Shown here: positions 10,856-23,660 of the stretch, in pieces | Numbering within the stretch: position 1 is the stretch's first letter | Layout: every line of letters begins with the position of its first letter | The notes under the pieces: model-generated | What the model was told of the DNA's origin: nothing | Databases searched by the model: none | The model's input: the letters and a program-made list of their open reading frames with translations, nothing else | Origin: Dermanyssus gallinae | Taxonomy: Eukaryota > Arthropoda > Arachnida > Mesostigmata > Dermanyssidae | DNA length: 64,000 bases | Direction: 5' to 3' | NCBI GenBank assembly: GCA_003439945.1 | Contig: QVRM01001782.1 | Location: forward strand, 558,001-622,000 | Position numbers and translations under genes: made by a program

Positions 10856-12139
10856 TTAGGTAAGTCAAAAAGTTCGTCGGCTTTCTGGGACCACATTTTT
10901 GAAATTCCCGCGCTCTGCAGCAGGGCCGCCTGAGAGTGCGGCTGGGTGTTTACATTCAGGAGCAGACCCGTAGCGGCGCGACGGTATACCAATTCCAACT
11001 TTACCGTTTCGTTTGCGGAATTGGCAGCTGTTTGCAATGGAGGACAAAAATATGCATTTTCGACACATTATGTTGTTCTCCTACCGTGAAGGCATAAGTG
11101 CAGCGCAAACAACCCGGAGGATATGTGCAGTCTACGGCGAAAACGCAGTACACAAATCCACAGTCGAAAAGCGATTCGCCCGTTTCAAAGCTGCAAACTG
11201 CAATCTCGAAGATGAACCGAGGTCAGGACGATCCAATGTTGTGGAGACCGACGAACTCATAAGCCTGGTTACTTCGAACCCAGGTTTGACCATAAAAGAA
11301 ATTGAAGATGTAAGGGGAGTCTCCCACGAAACCGTTTGGAATCGCCTCCATGATGCAGGTTTCTCGTGCAAGCGGAATATCTGGCTACCACACGACCTCA
11401 ATGATAGGCAGCTTGAAAGGCGAGTCGATACCTGTCACGCACTCCTCCGGAAGAACTCGAATGAGCCATTTCTGAAGAGATTGATAACCGGCGATGAAAA
11501 ATTGATACTCTACAGAAACGTAACACAGAAAAGAAGTTGGGTCCCCAGAGGTTCTCAGGCCGCAGCTATCCCTAAACCCGAAATTCATCAGAAGAAGGTT
11601 ATGCTGTTCTGCTGGTGAGACTGTAAGGGCGTCGTGTATTTTGAGCTGCTTCCAATGGGTCAGACGATCAACTCCGTCGTCTACTGCAGACAACTCGAAG
11701 ATTTGAAGGCTGCAGTAGCAACGAAGCGCCCGGAATTGTCAAACAGGTGGGGCGTCACTTTTCAACATGATAAGGCGACACCACACAAAAGTTTGGCCAC
11801 CCGGCAAAAATTGGCGGAGTTTCACTGGGATGTGCTGCCGCACCCAGCTTATAGTCCCGACCTCGTACCATCTGATTATCACTTGTTCAGGTCTCTCCAG
11901 AACTCCCTTGATGGCACAACATTTGAATCTTTGGAGGCTATAAAAAATCACCTCACTCAGTATTTCGACGAGAAGGACAAGACGTTCTGGGAGAAAGGAA
12001 TCATGGATCTACCGAGGCGATGGGCGAAGGTTATCGAACAAAACGGTCAATATATCATTGAATGAAAATACTGTTGTCTGCATAAATAAGGCTCTTTAAA
12101 ATCGGGTAAAAAAGCCGACGAACTTTTTGACTTACCTAA
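10856..12139 (+). mobile_element. complete mariner element, 1284 bp
   Basis: The first and last 26 bp are perfect inverted repeats (starting TTAGGTAAGTC, ending GACTTACCTAA). The element is flanked by TA at 10854-10855 and 12140-12141, the expected mariner target duplication. It encodes one transposase frame (11037-12065) with a single in-frame stop. Length, ends and coding capacity are typical of full-length mariner. Confidence 0.93.
11037..12065 (+). pseudogene. mariner transposase, one in-frame TGA
   Basis: DNA transposase that would excise and insert the element at TA sites. The start was chosen at ATG 11037 (MEDKNMHFRH); upstream in-frame residues are not family-like. The N-terminal half has two helix-turn-helix-like regions (SGRSNVVETD linker, SHETVWNRL). 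The catalytic triad is complete: Asp in ITGDEK (codon 11493), Asp in QHDKATPH (11769) and Asp in VPSDYHLF (11874). Exactly 34 residues separate the second and third, the D,D34D mariner signature. The frame is open except for TGA at 11616-11618, where the family usually has a Trp-Asp motif before KG, so one nonsense change apparently inactivates the copy. Confidence 0.92.
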
Positions 12140-12141
12140 TA

Positions 12142-14693
12142 GTTAGGGAGTATGAACGATAAGAGGACAAGAGACTTAGAGTTAGGGGAAGCCTTAGGAT
12201 CATGCATGCGCGCCGTCCTTATATAAAGGGGCCTGATACGTGTGCACGCACTCACCAGGCGAATACAAAAATAATCAATCGACGTAGCCTGTTTGCTTAC
12301 AACGAACGTAGACAATGCGAGATGCCTCTTGTCTCTCTGATTGCGCTCCTCCGTTGCTGTTGTTGTTACTACCGCTACCACTACCATCATACGGTTAGAA
12401 GTTTTTGCTAATCGGTTGCGTTTTTAGCTTCTGCCGCTACTATTATACAAGCGTTTGCTGCCTACCAGTGTCACTATCAGCTAACACATATAACGGCCGC
12501 TGTTCCCGCAGCTAACCGTCCCGGACAATGTGCTCTAACATAGCATGTCTGGTTACACCCGTGGAAAGTTACCGATTGCAGTTTAGGCCTGACAAATGAA
12601 CTGCGGCCCTCATCAAGGCTCTCGGTTAAGCAGCATTCTAAGTACAGCCTTGTAGCATATTTAATGTTATGCAACCGATGCGAATTATCATTACACTAGT
12701 TTCCCGACATCTCTAGAACCAATAAAGTAAACTTCGGTCGGAGACCCCCAGAAAATATTTTTTTATAACGTCTCGTTTTAATTCAAGCTGAAAGTCTATC
12801 GACTGCTTACGCCGAAAATTAATATCAACGGCCTTTGCCTTGCTTAATTTGATATATGAACATCCGAAGAAGGATGCTGTGGTTAGTTTGGGTTGCTACC
12901 AGACAGCTTTGCCAGTAGTACCCGCTTGATCTGGGCCACGCTTTAGCCCCTGACTTTCTGAGCGTATTCAGATTGTCCTAGCGTTTATTCACCCAACAAT
13001 GATCCATTTCCCTGCGACTTCTTCTAACTGTGCCGCCATCTCTGCCACCGATGCTACAGACGACTCGCCTTCTGCTGTAGCTGCCTCGCGGCTCGCCCCT
13101 CTCTGACAAGGCTTAGTGCATTCTATATGTTTTGCCACTAGATCTGGCCACACAGTCCACCACCAAATCTTTTCTGATGACTTCCACTTGTTGCCCCTGC
13201 AACTACTGAGTCCACTATGCCCGACGACACAGATAGCAAGCACCACGCGAACAATGAACGACAACAAAGATATACATCAGCAACGACGAATGAGTCAGAA
13301 ATTGCACCAATCGCGCCATTAGGCCTTCCACTGTACGTCACACTTCTCGTGTGTGTGTAAGTGTGTGTGTGACAAGCGCCCTGCTTGACTTCACTTCTGG
13401 CTGTGAAGTGGGCGTTCTTAGAGTCAAAGACATCAAGTCACAATACTAATAACTACATTATTTTATTGCAACTCTGGTTCAACCTGCTGTCTTACGGTTA
13501 CTCATCCCCACACCTCGGACCCATCCAACGCACTCCTCTTCGGTCTCCCCGCAATATACGAGTATTTTAGGGGATTAGGTTGTTGGGAACTTATTAAAAA
13601 TGTACCCTTTCCACGTGCGATCGTACATGAGCGAATATTTCGAGTGGGAAATGTACGAGTTGAGGTTGGTAAGTAACTCAAGTTTTTCGATGAACATGTC
13701 GGAAGAGCGCATACATAGGGCTAGCTTTTTGACTTGTTTTATTAAACGAATTATTTGAGTTTCTTTGGGAATGACCTTAAACAATCTATTTATACAACGA
13801 CTGCTCGAAATAGCGTCCGGCAGCCATTATACACATTCAACACGTAACGGTTGCAATGGTCTTCACAATTCGCGGTGACTATTCTCAATAGGTGCCAAAT
13901 GAACCGTTTATTGTAAAACGAAACCACTCAACCAAAACGACTCTGCTTTAGCATGCGAGGGACCTAATACATCGAACCTGCGCGTGTTTTCGCTTAGCAT
14001 TTTATTACAAAGTACAGGCTCCACTGCGTGCATCGTGATGGATCGGTTCGCAAATGCCGATAAATTTGACATGCTTTGCATAAATGGTGAAGCGCACGGT
14101 AAGTCTAGAATGTTGTCTGCCGCGCGGAGGCTGTACGCAGGTCGTTTCCACGTTGACGCATTATTGGCCGTCGCATTATTTAGTGTCAGTTTTGCGGCAC
14201 CTAGTACGACGCTGGTCGGCCGCGGATAGCGAGAACGCCAAATTTGGAAGAGCTCATTACATACGAGATCATCGAGCGTCCTTCTGAAAGCATTAGAAAA
14301 AGTGTTGCCAGTCGTGAATACCGTACTAATCAACAAAGAACTGCATCCGTTTCAGCGAGTTCAAGCTTTCCGGCTTATTCACGTGTTGACCACTGTTAGT
14401 ATTTTTTTATAGAATAAAAACATTCAAGGCGAGCTTTCTGAACTCGTGATTTTTACAAATAAAGCTTCGTTCACACGAACATACATGTGTTAACTGTTGG
14501 TAGACGTTCCAGAAGATATCCGCTCGCGGGTTTGACACTAACACGATGAGGCGCTAGTACACAATGCTGCTGCATTACCGCCCAGACACTAGCTCCGAAA
14601 ATCGATGGACTGACCGATGCAGGCCTGTTGCGTGACCGCTGCTTTGTTTTTGACACTCTCCTGAAATCTAGACGCTACGTTTTTGTGACACTA
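12142..14693. other. no recognisable gene
   Basis: Contains open frames of up to 142 codons (for example 13908-14336, minus) without recognisable domains. No RNA gene or transposon signature was identified. Confidence 0.4.
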
Positions 14694-14704
14694 TATATAT
14701 ATAT

Positions 14705-14810
14705 ATATATATAGACGTGGTATAGGGGCTAGTGCATTATTCATTGTGGTCATCTATCAGGGTGTCGTCAATTCAATCCCTGTTGTTGATCGAATTTTTT
14801 TTGAGCGGCG
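14705..14810 (+). other. tRNA-like sequence ending in oligo-T
   Basis: Near 14715 is an A-box-like stretch (TAGGGGCTAGTG). Near 14773 is a B-box-like stretch (ATTCAATCC), followed by a T8 run (about 14798) that could act as a Pol III terminator. Cloverleaf pairing is poor, so this is more likely a tRNA-derived repeat than a gene. Confidence 0.35.
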
Positions 14811-14907
14811 CTCATTGGGAGTGGACAACAAATTATACCACTGAGAGTTTAGGAACATGCTGTCACAACGACTGCTAGGGGACTTCTCTCAAATGTCCTC
14901 TCCAAGT

Positions 14908-14962
14908 TCCCTGATGTAAAAGGGTGACACATGTATTTAGTCATGTCAAACAAATAATAAAC
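14908..14962 (+). repeat. short 3'-end tag of the SGNH-type LINE (third copy)
   Basis: Matches the terminal part of the LINE ending at 727 (CCTGATGTAAAAGGGTGAC through AAATAATAAA). It is 5'-truncated and has no coding content. Confidence 0.6.
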
Positions 14963-15129
14963 TCATCGTCGCAGCGACATCAGAGGCGCCGCGAGAGCTT
15001 CGCTTTCGGCGGGGAGTCCGATCTGCGCAGCCGACGCTTTCGTGAACATGACTTCGGAACACCCTTTACACCCCCGTCATTAGTGCAGAACTGATCCGTT
15101 AAGCTGTGTGAATCTTTCTAGCGAGGTCT

Positions 15130-17060
15130 ACCGCAGGTATGGACGGCCTGCGGCAGCGCCATCTCAGAGACCACCTTGCCACGAGTGATGAAAATATCGC
15201 CAGCCGTCTACTGCGCGAGCTAGGAAGACATAATGAGAAGTTGTACGATACCTGATGCCATCCGCCCTGTTACATTTAGTGGTCGCCTTATCGAAACCGA
15301 AAATCCGGGTGGGTCGCTTCGCCCAGTCATGTCCTCAGTCTTTCGCAGAATTGTGGCAAAAATGATTTTGAAGCTAGGAGCAGTTCTCATGTGCGAGAAA
15401 CTTGGAGTTGACCAGCTTGGCCTCCATATACCCAATGGCATCAGTCAAAGCCGCGGCCCACACTGCAAGCTTTTACCAGTGGTCCTCCACTGTTTTTCCT
15501 AGTCACTAAGGGACTGGTCAATTCTATTCAGTTTCCCTTGAATCTGGACGATGGCACTATCAGGGAGCAGCATGCGTGGTGCAGGCAGACATCGAGAGAA
15601 TTGTTGGCTTCGGCCTGCAGAGTGGGCTTGAGCTTAACTTCCAGAAGTGCAACTTATTCGCAAGGGCCAGCCTAACCTGTCTGCGTTCGAAGCACTCCTT
15701 CCCGGGTGCAAACTCGTTGAGGCAACAGAAATGACATCCCTGGGAAACCTGTGGGGTCGGCCGACATTCATTCAGAACGCGCAGGTAGGGTAGATAGCCT
15801 CCGCTTCCGTCTACCCAGGGTAAACCTGCTCAGTCCCCAAAACGCGTACTCTTATTAAACTAATCTTTAGGTCTAGCAAGAATTGTTCATATCCTCCGCA
15901 GCACGGCATTCGAAGCGAACCATTATCTTCTGCTGAACTTGGACAAAAACCCAAGGACCTGCCTCAGCGGCCTCTCTAATGCAAATCTGACCGATAGCAA
16001 CTAGGCTAAAGCTACCCTTCCTCCTGGGCTTGGAGGTCTGGGATTTCGTTTTACAGTAGACCTGGCAGCCTAACTGCCACGTTGCATCGTTACACGCACC
16101 AGAGGGTACTGTCCGGTACATCAGCCCGCCCATGGTCCTGCAGACCTTCCGGGACGCCAATCAGCTTTCTGATACGATAGTTGAGGACCTCGTACGCCTG
16201 CTCCCTGAGGCAAACAAACACCCGCAGAGATCTTACGACAACCTCATATTCTCTATGGAGTACCAGCGTTCACTACTACTACTATTACTACTCTGACGCA
16301 CTAGCCACGGCAGACAAAGCCTGATTACGCGCGGTCGTTCAGAAAGAAGATCAAGCCATGCCTTCCTCAGACCTTGGCACTTTACTTGACCACAAAAGCT
16401 TTGGTTTGGTGCATCGGTTTGCAGTTGAGAGCAAGGCTAACTGAGGAGCACCAGTGTCCGTGCGGAATATAGGTGGACACCTGGGGGACCCACGGGCTCT
16501 CCTGCAGTAGAAGGGAAAGACGCTAAAGCCGTCACAACAAGGTCGATGAAATTACAACCCGGGCCTTCAGGTCAGCTCTATTGCCCTGCATCCGAAAGGC
16601 AACCGGTCGTCTCTCACCCTTATCTCCTTTAAAAGAAAGAAAGCGATTGTTTGGGATTCGAGGATCACCGACACGCTCGCCCCCTCGAACTTGGAGACTA
16701 GCGCGTCTGCTGCTGGCTCCGCGCCACGCTAAGCTAAAGACTAACAAATATGCCTAGCTCGCCAACAAGTTCATTTTCGTGCCGCTAGTATTCGACACTC
16801 GGGGAACTCTGCCCTGAGGCAGATCGCTTTTCAAGAAGGTTGACAAACGAGCCGAAATGGCGATAGCGGAGAAATGAACTATTGATTATTGACTTCAGCG
16901 GCTATCCCAGGTCGTTCAGCGCGACAGTGCGGCAGCAATAATGGGCGCAATAGGGGGATGCCTCAAAGATAAGCTTGACTAGTAGCGCTTTTCACAAGCC
17001 CTTGTGTAGTTAGGTAATCACATCTCCCTGTAACCCTAAAATGGAACAATACATTAATAT
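15130..17060 (+). pseudogene. decayed RLE-type LINE (RT to endonuclease)
   Basis: Blocks in order on the plus strand: MDGLRQRHLRDHL (RT start, 15138); RLIETENPGGSLRPVMSS (RT fingers, about 15285); FGLQSGLELNFQKC (after motif C, about 15610); TLPPGLGGLGFR (thumb, about 16015); and SDLGTLLDHKSF, about 16370. The RLE part follows, with AIVWDSRITDTLAPS (about 16640) and QRDSAAAIMGAIGGCL near the end (about 16920). Frameshifts and stops are numerous. The C-terminal half is closest to the fragment at 50776-51303 (ASASAAGSA in both). The 3' UTR runs into a TA-rich tract near 17060. Confidence 0.75.
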
Positions 17061-17215
17061 ATGTATATATATAATGACTCACCTAACTGGTACCCCGTAT
17101 AGTCTCTACCTGACAGACACTACAAACTAACTTGTGGACTAGTCATTCCTAAGCACACGTTATGGGTGTCTATAAACTTAACCGATAAATATATATATAT
17201 ATATATATATACATA

Positions 17216-18278
17216 CAGAGTGTGACTGAAGGGTTTTTAAAGCGTTCATGGAATTGTAGAGCTCGTTAAAGCAAATCCTTTTTCCAATAGAACATGGTCT
17301 CTGAGACGTCTTGTTTCGAAGTGAGAGTGAAATTACTACAATTTTTGACACTGGTGTTTTTGCCCAACATAGGAGTATAAAATGTGCTGTTGCGAGACAA
17401 CCAGTCCACCTATAATAAAATAATAGAAATAAAGCACACCGTCGTGTGCCTGAGAAAATAAGGCTCCATCTATATACAAGGCCGGTCAAAATGGTCGCTT
17501 AGAAAAGAATTCGCCAGAAATTAAGTTCTTTATTAGCGTTCACGCCAAATACTTCAAAATCATAACCCTACAACCACTCACAGCGCTCAAAACGGACGGG
17601 TATTCAGCAAATGCGATTTTCATGACGATCATTTTGGTACCAAACTTATGGCAATGCGAGCTATGGTTGTGGCGTGATGACGATTTTTCGGCGAACATGT
17701 CGAGATTAAGTGCATGAAAAATGACGCGCTGCGGCTGTCGCGCGACACGTCGGCGGTAGTGAACGTCGCCACACAGTCATTTTACATGCACTTAACCTGG
17801 ACATGCCCTCCGAAAAAACGTAATTACTTCGCAACCACAGCTCGCATTGACATATATTTGGTACTAAAATGATCGCCGTGAATTAGGTCCGTTTTTAGCG
17901 CTGTGAGTTGTTGTAGGGTTATGATTTGGGTTAGTATTTGGCGTAAACGTTAATAAAGAACTTCATTTTTGGTGGATTCTCTTCTAAGTGACCGTGTCGC
18001 GTTTTCTGACCGGCCTTGCATATTCTTCTGGAGATGGAGCAGAATTTTATTACGAACAAGAAGGTGTACTTAGTTTCTGTCTAGGAAAACTGGTTGTCTC
18101 GCAACAGCACATTTTGTGTTCCTATGTCGGGCAAAAACACTAGTGTCACAAATTGTAGTAATTTTCCTCTCATTCTGAAACAAGACGTCTCAGAGACTAT
18201 GTTCTATTGGAAAAAATATTTGATTTAACGAGCTCTACAATTCCATGCACACTTTAAAAACCTTTCACTCACACCCTG
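17216..18278. mobile_element. 1.06-kb foldback (long inverted repeat) element
   Basis: The two halves are near-complete inverted copies: 17216 to about 17745 pairs with about 17770 to 18278. The tips read CAGAGTGTGACTGAAGG and, from the other end, CAGGGTGTGAGTGAAAGG. TA flanks both sides (17214-17215 and 18279-18280). There is no ORF with transposase motifs. The tips and TA flanks fit a non-autonomous Tc1/mariner-like element. The left end sits at a (TA)n tract (17188-17210). Confidence 0.8.
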
Positions 18279-18284
18279 TACATA

Positions 18285-18807
18285 CAGGATCATTCATAAT
18301 GTTATGTACTTATTTTGAGATTTGGTAGAACTCGGCAAGAAAATAATTTTTGCCAATGGAAGGAGAAGGCGGAAACGTCTTGTTTAGGAGAGAGAGTGAT
18401 GTTTATAAAAGTAGTTATTCTGTCTTTTTTCCTACATAGTTGTGCGAAATCTACGTTTGCGGAAGAACCAGTCAACGCATAAAGAAACCGATTATACCGG
18501 CGTGTTCGGAGGAATTCTGCACAACGGAAGACACTTCACTATCTTACGTAGCATCTTATTGCGACCAAAAGTGAACGTTCAACAGACCACTCTTACGCAA
18601 TAGCAATGCCCACCATTTTTGTACCAAAGTTATGGTGGTGCGTTAAGTAGTTGTTAAGTAACCAAGTTTTTTCGACAGTCATAGTTGTTGTATTTTACGT
18701 TAAAGCTTTTACGTTTAGAACCGTAACAATTTGCCAAGACGTTTCCGCTCCCTCCTTCCACTAGAAAAAAAATATTCTCTTGCCGAGTTCTACCAAACCT
18801 CAAAATA
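18285..18807. mobile_element. MITE with long terminal inverted repeats (copy 2)
   Basis: Left (GGTAGAACTCGGCAAGA) and right (CTTGCCGAGTTCTACC) ends are inverted repeats extending about 75 bp to GGAAACGTCTT. The interior matches the copy at 7031-7605. The left tip CAGGATCATTC is preceded by TA and lies only 6 bp from the end of the foldback element. There is no coding capacity. Confidence 0.75.
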
Positions 18808-21800
18808 TGTATCTATAATTAAAAACATTTTTTAAGGAGGTTGTTTTTAATTCTAGACTATCCTCCGTCCCCTACGGGCTCGGCACTTAAACTAAGGTAT
18901 ATCTTCATAGCACCTAGGGCCGGACCTGTTAAGATATCTAGGGTTTCCCTAACAGTCCTTGTGGCAGCATGGCCTCTGTCAAAATTTGTACCTAACTTTC
19001 TCATACACCCTATGCAACTGTGTCAAGTGAAGTTTGAGTTACACCGAAGCCAAGAAATGGCCAAACCTGAAAATAAGTTGACCCTCTCGCCTATTAGACG
19101 TCCACGTACTGGAACAAGCACCGCAAATGGCCTACGGCACAGATTATATAAAATCATATTAAATAAGCTTAATCGATATTCAATCGATATTCATGTAGAC
19201 AATCCGTCATTACGAGTACTTTGATAATGGTCTTTGCTACTACACTGGCAAATTGCCACAGGCACATTACTATCGGATGAAATGAGCGGGCCGTGCCGCA
19301 AAGTGGGGAACACCGCCGACTGGAACGAGTATGGAGACCTCTAACGTGCGGGTGCCACGCTCTTGGAATTGGTCCCAATTAGGCTCTTCGTCGATATGCT
19401 TCGTTAGTATTGATGAGACGAAATTGATCACATAGCTGATAGCTAAATTTCTCCCATGGCGTCGTTTACTTCGGCAAAATAAGAACAACATTAAACAACA
19501 ACGGCAATAGCAACCACGCCTTGATATATGTACATGTCGTGTGTACTTTGCAACTCGTCTCGAGCTTGGCTTGTTATATCGGTTCGTTTCTATATTGTGT
19601 ACTGGAAAAAACTCTCAAGCTAAACTTCTCATCAACGAGGCCATAGCATCAAATAGAAAAGAACACATTGGGGTAGGTGCCACGAGTTTCTCCAATCAGT
19701 GTGTTTTAATTCTACTTTACCCGACCTAGGGTAATCGATATGCGTGTAAGTATGCTGAAAGACTAGCAAAACTCAAGGCACTTGTTTTACCACTATATAT
19801 ATATATATATATATATAAGCGTGACAAACGCTTATGATGGCTGAGCTAGACGCTCGTCCAGCTTTCACTGCGTAGGGCGGTACAAAATGGCGTTACGGTT
19901 TTTTTCATCCTGGAATTACAATTAATTGTTCATATTAGTTGCGAGCACAACTTAGCTTCTAGGAAAGATTCTATTCGTTTTAAACGTATACTTTAATAGT
20001 TTAATAGCAATATCTATACATAAACTTTCTAAAAATATTGGAAATCGAAAGCTTGGTAGCCGGCTGATTGGTTGTTTCCTCGCTGGGGCTCGCAGTGAAT
20101 CACAGTGTTCCAACAACGTGATTCGTAACGTATTGTGATGTAGGATGGCTCACCGTGCCGCAAACGGCAGAATCTGGTATTTGTAAAGCGCAACTGCGAT
20201 TTACTCCTGCAGCAACTGTTTACCATCTTCCGTTGTTTAGTTTGTAATGGTAAATGATAGTTCCGTAGCGGCTGTCATCACGAATTGTTGGGCTAGGTTT
20301 CTGAGCTGCGTAACAGGTCTGGCTGCGTCTACTCGTGGTTAGGCCGCCTCGATTGGGAAGTAGAATGCAATGGTTAAGAGCTGGAAAGTAATCCTATGCG
20401 ATCACTTGGCTCTATAGATTCACGTAGTCAAGCTCGAAGGACATCTGCATAGAACTACCCGCTGGCTGTCAGAGAGATGGTGTTTGAAATATATACTCAG
20501 AAGGCATCGCCAAGGGCCGATAGCATAAGCTGTGCCCTGGATAGATGGAAAGAAAACGTACCAAGCGAGATGGATCGAAACGCCTTGGCTATGTTCAGAG
20601 TGACTATTGACACCGGCACGGTCGCTCTTCAAGTATGTTCTGGTAGGACGTGTGTATCTGCTGAACGCGTGTGTGGCATGTGTCGCCGTGGCAAAATTTT
20701 CACAACATTAAACAAATACCAACATGCTTTAATTATAACGTTTGAGCTCATCTTGCCTAATCTTTTTTCGACGACTGTGTTGCCACTTCCAGTGGAGCAG
20801 TCATTTACACATCGTAAATTATGTTTTATTCAAGTACCGCAGTATCGTGGATAGTGCGTTTCTTCAGTGCTTATATCATTTGTGGGTACAACGTGTTGAA
20901 TGACTAGCATTGAGTGATTACTTAGCAAACTTGGAAAACTTTGCAATGACATGACGAAATCGAATGGGCAGCGTTCAAGGAAATCGTCAAGCGCGTTAGG
21001 GTAGCGTTAGGCAATAGATAGTTCTATTTGCCGTCACCCGGACTCCATAAATTAGCACGACGCGTTTGAAAGCAGAGAGTAGAACATTATGTTCTGGCTG
21101 CCAGTGGGCTAAGCTACGGACCCCCGGCTGCTTGACCGCATACGGGTCTGACGAATGAACTGTGACTAACGGCTTGAGATAGCCATTATAATCGACATAC
21201 CCAGCATTCTAGTTTAAACAGTTTCTTACAGCAGTCACATATAACGTTATTCTGCCTTAGATTCGGACGTATCTATCCGAAATAATGATCATGTATCATA
21301 TGTATATGATAAAGTGTGTGCAGGGCTGCTGCAAGGTACTGTTGTCCCTGTTAATTATTGTCCTGGCGGTCTTTGTTAAATATCATCATGCGCGTGAATC
21401 GTTTGCCCGAGCAAATATGCACTTAGTGCGCCTTCGCTACTCTGCGTCGTTGCCACATCGTAGCCTCCTAGCTTCTATTGCAGTTCGCTTGTAGTAGTTG
21501 TGCTAATGTGATAATAATGATGATGACAACACCGATCGTGGTATCCACGGCTGGGGGTGCAGGACTTCAGACGCTACGAGGTCTAAGGGGAATGCCGGGG
21601 GGGCGGGGGGAGGAAGGGCTCGTTTAGTTCCTGGCTTCCTAAGGGACGACCTAGCTAACGCTAGAGTTTACACTAAAAATAGGTGTATAGTATGTCTTTG
21701 CGGACAATATGAATCTTCTCTAAGACTGTAGAGTGTCATTGTTGTTGTAAGCTGCTCGGTTGGTAGAATGAGATCTAGCTTAGAGACATCTGCTGGTAGC

Positions 21801-22009
21801 GGCACGCTTAGAATTAGCAAATAGCAGAGGCTAAGGAAGGTGGTGGCCTTAGCAGAGAGGACGAACGCCACGGCAACAACACCGACCTGGCGTCGTTGCC
21901 GTTGCTGTGACCTAGATCGCTGCCGGTACGATAGCTGACGAAATTTAGGTAACAGAAACTGAGGCTGTTGAGGCGCGGCCGAGGAAGCATCGTAAAGTAG
22001 TGCACCTCA
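18808..22009. other. no recognisable gene
   Basis: Several open frames of 60-127 codons have no recognisable domain. A (TA)n tract lies at about 19794-19816 and a G-rich run at about 21597-21613. Nothing else could be supported. Confidence 0.4.
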
Positions 22010-22093
22010 TATATATATATATATCTGGGAAGACAGAGAAAATTAAAAAATATTAATATCGAGACTTACATAGTCATGCTAATGACATCGAGT

Positions 22094-22128
<35 letters not shown>

Positions 22129-22160
22129 TGTATTGTAGCCCCTGAGCAACCTCCGCAGTA

Positions 22161-22219
22161 CAGAGGCTCTATGCTTTCGAGTGTATTTGCAAGTACTCAT
22201 GAATAAGGCTATGTGTTTC

Positions 22220-22271
<52 letters not shown>

Positions 22272-22326
22272 GAAACACAGAGCCTTATTCATGAGTACTT
22301 GCGAATACACTCGAAAGCATAGAGCC

Positions 22327-22330
<4 letters not shown>
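22161..22330. repeat. inverted repeat around a (TA)n core
   Basis: A left arm of about 62 bp (22161-22222) and a right arm of about 63 bp (22268-22330) are near-perfect reverse complements (AGGCTCTATGCTTTCGAG and its complement). They are separated by about 45 bp of (TA)n. Further (TA)n tracts lie at 22099-22127 and 22331-22372. The arms could be a small MITE or a palindromic rearrangement of the microsatellite. Confidence 0.75.

Positions 22331-22372
<42 letters not shown>
22331..22372. repeat. (TA)n microsatellite, left flank of mariner 2
   Basis: About 21 TA units directly before the left terminal repeat of the mariner at 22373. An equivalent tract follows its right end. Confidence 0.9.
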
Positions 22373-22375
<3 letters not shown>

Positions 22376-23660
22376 GTAGTTCAATAAGTTCTTAGAATGA
22401 AAACCGAGAATTTTCCAAATCATGTTTTTAAATTTTTCTTATTCGATATACTCCCCGAGAAGCTCAATACACTTTTCCCACAGAGATTTCAGAGCTTTCA
22501 TACCTCTTGAGTAGAATTCCGCGTCGTTAGACTGAAAATAGGCATTGACAGCAGCCTTAACCTCTTCATTACTGGAAAAACGCTTTCCACCGAGACTATT
22601 CTTCAAATGTCCGAAGAGGAAATAATCAGAGGGGGCCAGGTCTGGAGAATAGGAGGGTTGTTCAATAAGTTCGAACCTCAGTTGGGCCAGTTTTGCCGAT
22701 GCTTGCCGGGACTTGTGTGCAGGAGCATTGCCCTGGTGAAACGGGACAACCTTCTTCTGCAAAGCGGGCCGTTTCACGATGAGTTCTTGCTAACGGCAGT
22801 CCAACAGTCTTGCATAATATTCTCCTGTGATCGTTTTACAGCTCTCAAGGTAGTCGACCAGCACTATTCTACGTTGGTCTTAAAAAACTGTAGCCATCAC
22901 CTTTCCGGTCAATGCTGTTGTCCGCACCCTCTTCGGAGGTCCTTCATCAGGTGCACACCATTGGCAAGATGCTTCTTTGGTCTCGGGAGTGTACTGATGA
23001 ACGCGGCTTTCATCGACGGTCATGAATCTGCACCAAAAATCCGACAGATTGTTCGACATCTTGGCCAAATTTCGCTGTAAAGTCAAAACAGGCGCGTCTT
23101 TTTGGCCTTAGTTGAGCAAATGCGGCAGCCATTTTGCTCTAAGCTTTCTTTCATCTTCAAGTGTTCGTGTAGGATAAAATGCACACTGCCTAAACTAATC
23201 CCTAATGCCTCTGCTATTTCCTTAATGTTCATTCGCTTATCTGTGCCAAGAATTTTTCGCACTTTCTCTACGTTTTCCCTATCAGTTGCCGTTTTTTGGC
23301 CTCCTGGACGTAGTTCATACTCGGTGCTCCTGCGACCTCTTTTTAACACATTAATCCAGTTGGAAACAGTGGCAAAACATGGCGCAGAGTCACTGTACGT
23401 CTCGTCTAACTCAATTTTTACTTGGGTCGCATTCCAACCTTTGAAATAAAAATGCTTGATAACCACTCGAAACTCTTTTGTCTCCATTTTTAAAAATCAC
23501 GCCGATACTTTGCACGGGAAAAGCTATCAAACGAAATCGCAACGGCCAATCACCATAATATATTGAGTGCTAGCAGTCGAAAAGTTGCAGTTCCTATTAG
23601 CAGTGAAAGCGTGCCAAAATTCGAATTCTAAAAAGCTCATTCTAAGAACTTATTGAACTA

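Noticed and set aside
13908..14336. 142-codon minus-strand open frame
   Set aside because: No domain, no transposon context and no composition support; not enough evidence to call a gene.
22066..22395. Open frames made of Tyr-Ile repeats (also at 37.0, 50.6 and 51.3 kb)
   Set aside because: Translations of (TA)n microsatellites.
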